Origin: Gorsachius magnificus
Taxonomy: Eukaryota > Chordata > Aves > Pelecaniformes > Ardeidae
Direction of reading: 5' to 3'
Length of the DNA: 64,000 nt
NCBI GenBank assembly: GCA_034008185.1
Contig: CM067082.1
Span: forward strand, 4,882,984 to 4,946,983
Shown here one piece after another: positions 25,101-36,738 of this stretch (positions are counted from its first letter, which is position 1; the number at the start of each line of letters is the position of its first letter). Below the pieces are notes generated by a model. It saw nothing but the letters and a program-made list of their open reading frames with translations, did not search any database and was not told where the DNA came from. Both the position numbers and the translations under genes were made by a program.

Positions 25101-27777
25101 AAAAAAACTGGTAGAATTCTTTAAATTTGTCAGAGTTTCATTTTTGTGTCTTTATATAGGCTTTATGCTTTTCAAGATGGGGCCTTTTTTCTCTTAAACA
25201 GACAAAAATATTCTCATTTCTCCCGTTTAACAGTTTTAACAACAACAATAATAAAAGTAATAATTGAGCAAACACAAAAGACTTCTAGGAAAACTATTCA
25301 GTTGCCCTGCAGCAGTGCACTTAATTACCATTAAATTATCTCTTGTGTCTCTTCCATTTAATATTTGTTCAGGCTTTTTCCTTAGGAGGTTATGCAGCTC
25401 ATGCTGAACCTCTTGCAAAATTCTTATCTAATCTTTGCACGAGCATTAGTTCATGCATTGATCTAATGCCATATCAAAGAGAATAGTCAAGAAAAATTAA
25501 AGGTGATAAGAGAAGTTCTCGTTAGTATTCTGGAAGTAGAAATTGAATATGCTTTTTTTTCCCCCCACTTGAGACTTACTGAAATTTAAAGAAGAATGTG
25601 TGCAGACAGGTGTCTGAAAAAACCAAGATAAAATTAATTCCTTCTATCAATTTATTACCTTTGCTATCCATAATAGGACACTGCTCAATCTAATTAGACC
25701 TCAAGAGATTATGGCCACAGGCTTCCTGAAGCTTATAATCTCTTTGTATACCTTCCAAAGCTTAAACACAAAAATAAATAGGTGTATATAATGTATAATG
25801 CAGTGGTTTATGATAATCAAGTGCAGCTATTAATGTTGATGAGAGGATGTCATGACTGATTTTGTGAACACTGCTGTTAGTCACTTGTGGACACTGAAGG
25901 AGGGTGGTTTTTCTACGTTTTCATCTCATTTCGTAGGTGGATAAAGGCATTTTTATCCCAGTCTTCAGGTTGAATAATGCAGTGAATTTGAAAGACTTGA
26001 AACTCCATGTTACTGTACCAAGGAACTTCAGAAACAACACGTACACCCCCCCCCCCTCCCCCAATGCAGTAAATCTGCAAGGGAGGGTCTCTGTTGGCTG
26101 AGATGTGAGGTGGAAGGAATGTATGTAATTTACTCCACCTTTATGAAATAACTATGTTTGTCCATCTCATCTGGACCTGGATGTGCAAAACCCCCACTTT
26201 TTTCTGCTTGTCACACTAACAAAATCAGGTACTCAATTAGGCAACTGTCTGCTTGCAGCATTATGGTGAAAATGTCTCACTTTTGTCTTGCAAATAAGCT
26301 GAGAATTTTCACAATACTTATTTTTTCTTCCAAATTGTTGGGATCAGGATGGGGCTTAAAATTTTCTTAGTCAAGTTCTGGTGCCTGTAGTTGCAGAGTC
26401 AAACTGGGAGAACATGACTGGAATTTGTGAAAGCTCACAAGCCAGAGGGCAAGAGGAAAGAAACTCTAAACTTTAAATGTTTGGGTAATGTTGCTTATTT
26501 ATTTATAGAATAGTAGTTACTTGAGGCTAGCAGCATTTTAAAATATGTTTGCATGAAACTGAAGATGTTCTTAAGCTGTTTAGTTTAACAAATGAAGTAC
26601 TTCAGTACTGGGATCTACAAGGCAATGAGCTGTGAAAATAAATGAATACAAATTTGATCATGATACACTAGTAGCCTCAGATTAGCATAGTTTTTGCAAT
26701 GGTTTTATATGTCAGGATTGAAAAAGTACTTTGCTACAGTCAGTTCTTTTTGCTGTCTGAATGCCTTAAGGAATAGGTGGATAAAAGCTCTGAAATTCCC
26801 TGGTGATGCAAAATTGTTGAAATGGTTCAAAAAATTGAATGTGTAGGGTTTCGTTTAATTAAATAGAAGTGAACTAGTCGGTGGATATTTGATTTGGGTG
26901 GACGTAAGGCAGGCTAGCTGATGGATTTCGTGAACAGGTATGTTCGCTTTTTAGGTGAAGTAAATTGGCCTATACATGGAGGTGAATTCTCAGAAAAAGG
27001 GTAAGAGAATGAACTGGAAGCTTGTATTGTAAAGTATAATTCAGGTTCATTAAACCTTGGTAAGGATGATATAAACAAGAACTAAATTGATTATAGTTTC
27101 TTTTAACTGGATAAATTTATGGAATATGGGCATCCATGTAAGAACTGAACTCATAGAATTTGAGTCTTCAGTTTGTTTCTTACTTTTTAAATACCCCCAG
27201 GTAGACTTGGGGACAGGAGGACTGTTCTGTTGTTTGCCGCTATGGGTACTGCAGAGATCATTTATGATAACAACATGGGAGCCTGAAAACTATGTTCCTG
27301 ATATAAATGCTCTGAGCTTGGGTCTGGCAGTTGTAGTGCAGGACACGTTTCATACCATTACTGAAAAACACAAGTTCTAATTTGATTTTCTGTTGAAGTT
27401 ATTAGGTTGTGCCATTTATGAAGGCATCTGGATGCTGGTTCTGATTTAAATAAAACCTTGGTTATAGAAGATTCTCTCGTTGAGAAATACTATACCATTA
27501 CTAACAGGTGCAGTTCTGCAGTGGAATTGAGGAGTAATTGTAAATGGACACTAGTTGAGATAAGATACTACTCAAAATCTCTGCATTTTTTGTCTTGTTT
27601 CCAGAAGTGCCCTTTCAAGGGAAACTACTTATTTTGGTTCTTGATGATACTGAGCACCACGGGCTGGTCAGAAATGTCCAAACTTCTTGTTTTCCAAATT
27701 TCTTGGAAATGCTTTGTAATGACTTTTGGTACATGAGAGCTTTTGAGCTTTTGGAGAAAGGCCATCAAAGCATCTTG

Positions 27778-28177
27778 AAGGTGATGGACCGGAGCATCTC
27801 ACCTATGAGGAAAGGCTGAGAGAGCTAGAGTCCAGCCCAGAGAAGAGAAGGCTCAGGCTGATCTTAGCAATATACGTAAATACCCAAAGGGAGGGTGCAA
27901 AGAAGATTGAGTTAGGCTCTTTCCAGCGGGGACCAGAAACAGGACCAGAGGCAATGCACACAAACTGAAACACAGGAGGTTCCCTCTGAACATCAGGAAA
28001 CACTTTTTCCTGTGGGGGTAACCAAGCAGTGGCACAGGTTACCCAGGGAGGTTGTGGAGTCTCCATCCCTTGAGATACTAAAAAAATGTCTGGACATAGT
28101 CCTGGGCAAGTGGCTGTATGCGGCCCTGCTGGAGGAGGGGTTTTGACCAGATGAGCTCCAGACATCTTTTCCTAGTC
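27778..28177 (+). mobile_element. CR1 LINE fragment, diverged
   Basis: This is a plus-strand CR1 relic. The recognisable blocks are gcatctcacctatgaggaaa, ggctgagagagctagag, acatcaggaaacactttttcc, gttacccagggaggttgtgg and gaccagatgagctccagaca. The terminal ATTCTATG repeats are eroded. Several frame breaks show that it is old. Confidence 0.85.
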
Positions 28178-30444
28178 AATTGATAACATTAAGCAGTGTT
28201 TTACACCTGATGCTGAAGAACAGGACAGTAAATTACCCCTGCAGAAGATACTTCTTTGCTGAGTTTTTCAGATGAATGGAATGTATCTGCCATATCTTAT
28301 AAATGAAAAGTTAGATGATAATATGATACATGCTCTAGATATACATAATATCTATGGTCATATAGTGACAGTTCTCTCTAAGTTGTACGTGGTTGTTTGT
28401 AAATGATTTAATAAATTTGAAGATGTTTCTTCCGTTAGAGCAATGGCTGTTTACTTGGCTAGCACATAGGACTCTGCACTTAGGGACCTTCATGGTTTTG
28501 AATGAAAATACAGGATCAAAACATCTTGACTTTCTGGAAGATGCATCTCTCTCTCTGTTCATATAACTTACAGCCATTGTAATTACTAAATTGAGTCTGT
28601 GGTATTGGGGGGCTTTTTTTTTTTAACCTTTAATCAGATAAATTTTTGTAAAAGTTACCAGAAAAAAACTCAGATAGAATGCTGTTTCACATGAGAAACT
28701 GTTTTTTAATTGTAAGCATAATGAAGAAAAATACAGTTAATTCTATATATTTTGAGTATTACTACCATGGGAATACAGAATGGCTATTTTCATGTGTGCA
28801 TACAATTTGCAAACTATATGATGCTGAAGGACAATTATTTCTTCTCCTGTTTCTCTCAGTATTTCTAGGAGTTCAATTAAGAAGAATTAAAAATGTGTTG
28901 TTTTGTCGTGTTGAGTACCTGGATAAGTCCAAATGCAGGAAGCTTTCTCCTGATGTTGCAGCTCTTGCAATAATTCATGTTCTCACTGTTCCACGGTTTA
29001 TCATATTTCTTCTTTCACATCTTTCAATAACAATTTTTTTCATGCACTTCGTAACTAGGAAGGTCTCATGTATTTGTCACTTTGTAGTCTAGGGCTGGAT
29101 CCAGCTGTTATGCTGGTGGTGAGGGAGTGCTGTCGTGCATGCTCATGTGTTACTGGGAGGATCTGACTGGAGAGGACCTCCAGCTGTTGAATCTGCTGCT
29201 GTACTTATCTTTGAAATTACAAATTTCATAGTGGTAGCAGTTTGAAATAGTTTTTCTTACAACTTGTCATCTCTCAAAAAAACATTTTGTGAAGTGTATT
29301 TCTTTCATAATGTATAATCTCCTCTTTGAGTCGTGGATTTTTGTGATATTTCAGGACTGTCTGCAACTTTAGGACCTTAGGCTTTTAGGATCTCAGTAGC
29401 AAGTCTATGATTTCATAAGATAGAGGATAACATGAGCTGTTAAAGAGAAGTTGTACTTCTGTAGAGATGTTACTGGTAAAAAATGCCTGTTGCACAGAAG
29501 ACAGGATTTCCAGAGTTAAGTTCTTCAGCACTAGTTCCATTCTCTCTTGTCTTTTAATAACCATATAAATGACTTACTCCAGTGCGTTACCTAAAAAGTA
29601 GGCTTGCTGCCTGTATCGATACTAGTAAGTAGAACAAGCCCAGAACAAGACATGTGATGAAGCTTTGACCCACCATAGTCCATCTCGTTGAATACTTCGC
29701 GTGCTCTGTGGTACAGCTTTTGAACATGCCGCTTTACCACTCTTCCTGACTGTGCCTGAGCACAGCTGGGGTTTGTTGCATGCCAGCAATGGTCCAAATA
29801 CACTGGTTTGGCCCAACCATCCTCTTCAGGAGGGACGACCATTTGGCTTCAAGGTCAGAGCACACTCCTTGGCCTGTTTTATTTCCTACTGTAGATGGGA
29901 ACCATCTAGTTACACTCTTGTTTCTTCATCTTGCTAGTCCAGACATTATTTTAAGTTTGTATGTAGTATGATTTTCACATGCTACTCTTTTTACTTAGTG
30001 CTAATTTTTATTTTCACAATAATGTGTGGACATTTGTCTGTTTTATATGCGTGATTAATGTACCTACAAAATTAAAAACGATTGACCAAGATGGTTCAAG
30101 AATAAAGCATACATTCACATATCTTGAATGAGGGTGTGACCATCTGCTCAGCCTCCCGTGAAGATTTTGATTGTATTTAATAAAATGTAGGTAATGTTCA
30201 TGTAGATAAGAAAAAATTTCTTTATCAAGTTCATTGCAATTGAAATGAGTTTCTTACAAAAGTGCACCTCCTTTGTGGAGAATACATGAACATAACTTTT
30301 TTTCTCTTGATCCACTGAAAATAGTCGTTAAAAAAAATACTAAACCTAAGACATATTTATTCTATAGTTGTTTGGGCAGTATTTTAGTCTGTATCAGCGC
30401 TGAACTGATCTTTCTGTGATGCATACCTACTTCTTTTGCTGTAG

Positions 30445-30524
30445 GTGAAAAATGACTATATGTTAGAAATAGCAGATCAAGTGGACCAGGAAATTGCTTT
30501 GAAACTAGGTTGCCTTGAAATCCG
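30445..30524 (+). CDS. PTK2: PTK2 (FAK) exon C: FERM F2 lobe, residues 151-177
   Basis: The exon encodes VKNDYMLEIADQVDQEIALK then LGCLEI, which is FAK 151-176 in the acyl-CoA-binding-protein-like F2 lobe. Lys152, the second codon, is the reported SUMO/PIAS1 site of FAK. The next residue is Asn here where human has Ser. The acceptor is tttgctgtag and the donor is gtaagc. The final two bases (cg) begin Arg177, which exon D completes with g. Length is 80 bp, phase 0 to 2. It follows the longest intron of the window (16.3 kb). Confidence 0.97.
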
Positions 30525-32066
30525 GTAAGCTGATAATTTTGTTTATTATTCAACATGTTTCTGACAGAATATATACATTAATTTTGAAACTGCTTATAGT
30601 TCATTGATTTCTGACCAGTATAGCTGAATAAAACATCATAAGAATTTTTTGCTACGCGGTAGTTTGAAGAAAAACTAGACTGTATTGTAATTGATTGCTA
30701 GTGATTTTTAAATTAATGTTAATTTAAAAAATTTTAATTAATTCCATCTTGATACTGCCTTTTGGGTGAATTCTTCGTCTGAATAATTCAAAGACCTGTA
30801 GAGTACAGTGAAGTATATTTAAAAAAAAAAATGCATCTGTGGTGTTATTTAGCAAATAGTCTTGTCATTGTGCATATATAAATCCTTCAGCTAAAGAATG
30901 TAATTAAAGATAAATGCTACTACCTTTCCTCTCTGCATTTACTCAGTTTTTAATGTGCTGTTTTCAAATGATTGAATCTTAAGGATTCTTTTGGGTGGTT
31001 TTGGTGTTCTTGTCAACTGTATAGACAGCTGGAAAATAAAGATAAATTTATCAGATTAAGAGATCCTTGAGAGAGCTCCCAGCACAGCTTTTGAAATGCG
31101 TGTTTTGGTTTTTGCTAATTTATGGAGAATTTCCAGCCTGAAACATTTGCTTTAGTTATGCTGTTGTCTCGCACAGGGAGATTAGGGAAGAAGCAAAATT
31201 GATAAATTAATGACAAATGTAAACTTGTTAACAAAGAACAGAAGTGTCCTTTGAACAGTACTTTGCAAAATAAAATTTAGGCTTATGAAACTGCCCGAGT
31301 ATTGTAGAAGAACCTGATATATTTGCTGTAAGTTTGGTGGCTGGTAGCCTCAGAGAAAACAAAAATTCTTTGTGTAACTGCAGACTCTTCACACACTTTA
31401 CAAGATTGTTGGTGCCTTATTTCAAAACTAGTAATGAATGTAATAATCCATGATAATTTTGTCAGTCAAGTCCTGCTTTCCATGGTTCTCATGCCATAGC
31501 TCTTCAGAGCATTTACATGAGATATTTCTAGTAGACGACTACGACGAGTGTCTTACCATGAGCATTACTGGTTCACTTCCTCAGTGAAAAAAGCGATCCC
31601 AGCCCTCTCCTGGCAACAGCTACTTGTTCTTGACTGATTGACTGATTTTAATGTGAACATATCTGGATTGAAACTGTTAGTTTTCATCATTCCCTGCTTC
31701 CTCTGGTTCCCCCCCGTTACACGCACAGACGTGAGTGTTGTTACAAGTGAGGGAGGTACGGTTGGAGCTGGAAGGGAGCTGCTGAAGGGCAGGTTAGATC
31801 ACTTCTTTTGGTAGCAGTGTAGTTAAGCTGATTTAAAGTGGTTCTAAAAATGCACTACTGCTATAGTCCTGTGTAATGTTCCATACATGAAAATATTTTG
31901 TAAAATAAATATCTGATCTATTGAGGTCAGAGAATATTTATATTTGAATTAATTCTGCCAGTGTTTTCTAATGGTAAGTCTCTGAAAGATTTGACTACAT
32001 TGATGTTGTAGTTTTAGGCTGGATCATCCAATAATTGTCACTTTCAAATATTTTTCCTGACTTCAG
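30525..32066 (+). other. PTK2: PTK2 intron between exons C and D
   Basis: This is a 1.5 kb AT-rich intron with a gtaagc donor and a cttcag acceptor. Apart from a short A run near 30820 I see no repeat, RNA gene or long frame in it. Confidence 0.85.
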
Positions 32067-32129
32067 GAGATCCTACGGAGAGATGAGAGGCAATGCATTA
32101 GAAAAGAAGTCCAACTATGAAGTGTTAGA
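32067..32129 (+). CDS. PTK2: PTK2 (FAK) exon D: FERM F2 lobe with Tyr180/Met183, residues 177-198
   Basis: This 63 bp exon encodes (R)[20 protein letters not shown], which is FAK 178-197 with split codons for Arg177 and Glu198. It carries Tyr180 and Met183, which from published structures pack against the kinase C-lobe to keep FAK autoinhibited. It also carries Lys190-Lys191, part of the reported F2 nuclear-localisation patch, and Tyr194, a reported phosphorylation site. Residue 181 is Gly (gga) where human FAK has Trp. The acceptor is cctgacttcag and the donor is gtaagt. It is phase 2 on both sides, so skipping it would preserve frame. Confidence 0.96.
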
Positions 32130-35100
32130 GTAAGTATTGTGTTCTAGCTTGAGGTTTGAACTGTTTCTTAATCAGGAACATTAAATCCAGTTCGATAACA
32201 GAATGTTTCTGTTGTAATTTTTTATTCCATGAAGTTTTTTGAGATCTTCGAGTGCTTTAATATAAGAAAAGGATGATGAGACCTATCAAGGTATAGAAGT
32301 AGGAAGAGCACCTTTAACACTCTAGTCCAGGGAAACAGGGTTGGAGGAGTTTAAACTTCATCATGAGGCTTATTATGATTTTTTGCAATTTTGCTAATGC
32401 TTATGGGTTCTTCAAGTCTAGTTCTTAGGTGATTTTGTTTCTAAATGGTTTTCTGTGCATAGTTGCATTCTTCAGTTGTGACTCATCTGTGGTAAAGTTT
32501 GAGTTACTTGAAAATGTTTGTGGTATTGTTTTTTCTTCTGTTTGCTCAATACGTGGATTTCCTGAAGTGTAACCTTGCAGTTAGCAAGTTTATTAGGTAT
32601 CTACATGTCACAAATTTTAAGACGATCAAGAAGCATCCTTAAAGTATTTTGGTTACTTAATATGTTGTAAATTACATGGCTTCAGTCCAAACAATCCAAA
32701 GTTCTGTAGAAGCTTTAAGGCATTGAAAACTGGTTTTATTTGTATTAATTCGGTGGAACAATATTTCATACCCCAACGTACACCAACGATCTGCCCTTCA
32801 TTAGTGATTGTCTTTGTGAAAAGATGCCATACAGTATAACATAGGATTGGGATAAAAGGTTGGTGTAGCAGTGAAGTCTCTTTTTTAATTTTATTTTTAA
32901 TAAAGCATGTGTGCTAACTTTTAGAGGTGTGAAATTCGAGAATTTGGAGGTGGAAGGTAAGATTTTTTTCATCACAATGAATAAGTTCACAAGGATTTTT
33001 GAAGAAACTATGATTTCAATAGGTAAAGAGAAATTAATTGCCTGCTTATTTAGATAGTGCCTGCTATTTATATAGGGCTCTTCTATTTGTGCAGAATTTT
33101 TAAAGCTTTGGTTTTGTTTGAATTATGTTTTTTTTGAAGGACTTTAGTTTTCTGTCAGCAGCCACTAGTAGAAATATCCTGGTTGAGGAAACGCTAACAA
33201 AATGAGAAAGGACTAAAAAGATGAGCAGCGTGAGCAGATAGACAAGGCTAAAAGGTGATATAAAACCACATTTAAAAGTACTGTGACCTGGAGAAATTCA
33301 GATCCCATATCATCCTCTTCGGAAAAAGGGAGCTTATGAGTTACAGTGGTTGCAGTTTACAGATGTTCCAGCAAGAACTTGAGAAAGGTATTTTTAAGTC
33401 AGCAACTCATAAGCTACAAACATTAATAATTAGGTTAACAGCTTTGGAAACAATGAGACAAAGGAAACAAGGGTCAAAACAGATGACACAAATTTGTAAT
33501 AATTGTAACAGGTGAGCGTTCCTGGAGGACTCACTATGGGGCTGCTTTCACTTTAACAGGGACTTGTTTCTTTCAGTGCCTGTGTTTTCCAAGCAGTATC
33601 TAATTAGGTAGGAAATAAGTTAATTGTTTCTGTGAAAGAAAAAGTGAGGCAAAACCCTGATATGCAAAATCTAACAGCTTAATTCCATGCAAAATTGGAA
33701 ATGTAGAATTTTGCATGTCAAGATTATTTTTCATTTTCTTTTTGAGAAGCAAAATGTGTATTGTATGGTATTTAGCTGGGAACGATGAAGGGTAAAAACA
33801 CCTTAAAGTGGCTATAGATAATTATAAGCTAGTAAGAGTCTGCAAAAAGTCCCAGTGATCCCCAAAATGTCCTCATTCAATCTTACCACCTTAATACCCT
33901 ATAAAGGTTTATCTACACAAGTAGTATTTATTTCTCAAGTGAGACTTTTTGTTTTGTTTGGGATTGGGGTTTTTTTTGCTAGTTTTAGTACATCATGAGG
34001 CACTTAAGCAGCTGAGTGCAATTTTTTAAATGGCACTTTTTTGCATTTGGTGTGATTGCTTCTTGCCTGTCTTTGTCAGATGTTATTTGATGTATATTCG
34101 TCTTTGATCAGATTTTCATACAAGAGCAAATCTGGATGGGAAATGGTAGATAGAATCAAACTGTTAAGTAGCCTTTAATAGTTGGGCCTTCATGTGATGA
34201 AAGAAGAATTTTTTCATAATAAATGTGAAGCCTGTTAGCATAGAACAGGGATAATTACAAGTACAAAAATGGGAGCTATATGAAGGAACAGCTGCAGCCA
34301 CAATTTGGTAAAAAGCATGTTAAAGTCTATTATGTTAATCTAATGTTACTTTTTGTTGTAACTTCAACTGAGATGAAAAATAGAAATAAAGATATATGTT
34401 GCCTAAAGCTGCTTATCATTATATGACAAGCAGTATCATCTATCTGTAGTTGGTATTTTATTGATCCTATTGAAGTTTATACATAAAAAAAAAGAAATTT
34501 ACATTGAAGCCCATAAGTAGGATGGAGTAGATGAGGTTAAATACAAAGCTGTAGAAGAACTGTATGAACCAGGATCTTGCTACTAATTATCTCTTACTGG
34601 CAATCAGAAAACAGGTATCTGAGTTCTTAATCTGGAGGACTGAGTTGCTGTGTATCCCAAGTTGGCCATTTCACCCCCCCACAATGCAGCTGAGGAGGGA
34701 AGGAGTTTGTAGGGTTGTGTGTTTAAAACTGTTGTATGTTCGGATTTCCAACTCTTATTCTTTTATTTATAGGTACTCATAGTTTGTTATTGACCATGGC
34801 ATTAAATCTGTATGCTTCTTATGTTAAATTCTCCTCTGATAAAAAAATTTGTTGTCTCAGGATATGCTTTATTAACAAATTTTATTAAGAGTTGTGTTTT
34901 GTTGTACTCTGCATAAGAATTTCTTCTGCATGTTACACATGGATCTATACAAAAGGCTACTCTACACCTCTTTTTAATAATGAGTTCAATCGGATTGTCT
35001 CAGCCTTACTGTTAAATGAGTAATACTGGAGTGATGTAGGGTGCTTCATTTTTGAAAACACCATTTCTTGCTCAAATGCTTAATGCTAAACTAATATATT

Positions 35101-36683
35101 CCTTGTCAAAATGTCTTTGCATGTTATTTAGATGGTAATAGTGTGTTAGATTTATTTAACTGTGTGGGATGATAAACCGCATATAATTTGCATTTGAGAA
35201 GAAATGCATCAAAGGAATTAACATTTATGAAAGTTTTATAATCATTCAGCTTACTGTCATTGCACAGATGCCAGTGTTCGCTGCTGCAAATGAATGTTCT
35301 GCTCCTCTTATTTAACGATGTTTTTAGTATGTTTTGTGAAATTTTATACTGCTTGTCTTTAGAGAGCTTTAAAAATACCCTGGTTTATTATTTTGTGTAA
35401 GCTTTTTATATTAACTTTAATGTTGGCTTTCTTCTTGCGCCGTTAGGTAGCAGTAAGTATGTACTGTGTATCGCGGGCTTGCCAACAGCTTTGCTTTTCT
35501 TTGCCAAATGTAAGAATTCCAGATGTATTTCTGTTTATGTTCAAAGCATGGAAAGCTTTCTTTCATACTCATTTCAGAAGCAGATAAGGGTGTTTGTTTA
35601 AGAGAGACTGTAACCTCTTAAATTTAAAGGGAAAAAAGTCAGTAACACCTTTGAGAGGCAAGGGTGTAAGTCCTTTTCCTATTTACGTTTTTCTTTTAGT
35701 TTTTCCTTTTTCTCATGCAAATTTTCTGCTAATACTACGTAACTAGTTCATGGTCATGCAACAATTGATATACATGGCTGTATAATGATCTTCTGCACTA
35801 CCATATCTCTGGCGACTTCTCAGGCATCTTGAAGCTAATGGTAGATAAATACGCACGTCAGACATTAGCTAGGTGCAGCACACCTGAGCCACAAAAATAT
35901 TGAATCCTTATGGCTCTGGGTTTCAAACTAGGGCTGCAACCCTATTTATAAGTATCAAAGTGAGCTTGATGGAATTCAGTTTGCAAAATCTGAGCTCACA
36001 GACAGAATTAGGATCTTGATTTACAGATGCAAAAAGTCCAATTACTTGCAATTAAAAGCTGGGAATTTTAATGTTAGACGTGCAGTATGAGGAAATAGTG
36101 ACTGTAGAAATAAAAAAAACCTTTAATTATAGTGCTGCAAAGGGTAAAACAGTAGTGGAACAGCAGTCAACACGCTTACTGAGGTGATATCACGAGAACT
36201 CCTTTCCTTTATGTTGTATCTCCTACTCAGTTCTGGTAGATGTTCATTAGAATTTGCCATTTTCGTGTTGTACCCTTCTCACCTGACTACATGCTGTAAG
36301 GATTTTTTTTTTTTCAATATTCTTTAAATTATTAAAACATGTACAAAGAACAGTTTTTAGTATCAAAACTTCAACATTTCAAGGAATACATTTTCCACGC
36401 CAGGTACCTGTTGTAAATGTGATTTCCTTTTGAGTTTAAACTAGAAGATACTGCTATCCTGTATTTGCTGTGGGGTGGCTGTGGTTAGCGTTTTAATGGT
36501 GCTGCGTTTGTTACTCTGAGATTGTCAAGGACCTTACTACGAAAGAAAGTCATTTACTAGATCGCCTGTGCTAGTTAAAAAACTAAACAAAACAAAACCA
36601 CACCCAAAACACCACCCTGAGAAAAAGTGAGATAATACTGCACATTGCTTTTTATATTAATGCTGTGTGTGTTTTTGTTTCAG
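32130..36683 (+). other. PTK2: PTK2 intron between exons D and E
   Basis: This is a 4.6 kb AT-rich intron with no interspersed repeat that I recognise. A strong cryptic acceptor/donor pair around a 6-base interval at 35447-35452 is noted among the rejected items. A T run lies near 36302-36314. Confidence 0.8.
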
Positions 36684-36738
36684 GAAAGATGTTGGTTTAA
36701 GACGTTTTTTTCCGAAGAGTTTACTAGATTCAGTGAAG
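36684..36738 (+). CDS. PTK2: PTK2 (FAK) exon E: FERM F2 lobe, residues 198-216
   Basis: After the split Glu198 codon the exon reads KDVGLRRFFPKSLLDSVK, FAK 199-216. The last codon is Lys216, the first residue of the basic KAKTLRK patch that binds acidic phosphoinositides and takes part in nuclear import. The rest of the patch opens exon F, so the motif is split by an intron. Human has Lys where Arg204 is seen here. The acceptor is gtttttgtttcag and the donor is gtaatt, which is weaker than its neighbours. Length is 55 bp and it ends in phase 0. Confidence 0.96.

Larger units (their letters stand above)
14162..30444 (+). other. PTK2: PTK2 intron between exons B and C
   Basis: This 16.3 kb intron is the longest in the window. 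It carries T-rich tracts at 17912-17989 and 18394-18419, a complex AC/AT microsatellite at 19131-19207 and an A-rich minisatellite at 22034-22160. It also carries an unexplained antisense ORF at 20962-21465 and a plus-strand CR1 fragment at about 27778-28177. The rest, including 14.2-17.9 kb and 22.2-27.7 kb, shows no feature I can name. Confidence 0.85.

Noticed and set aside
28679..29092. 137-codon plus frame with hydrophobic stretches
   Set aside because: The hydrophobicity follows from T-rich intron translation (Phe, Leu, Ile). There is no splice logic, no start context and no recognisable family.
29591..29937. Overlapping 60-80 codon frames on both strands in a slightly GC-richer patch
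   Set aside because: No family, repeat end or splice signal could be recognised, and frames of this length are expected by chance.
35447..35452. Six-base microexon candidate with a strong acceptor and gtaagtat donor
   Set aside because: In the phase left by exon D it would create an in-frame TAG, so it is at most a cryptic splice pair.
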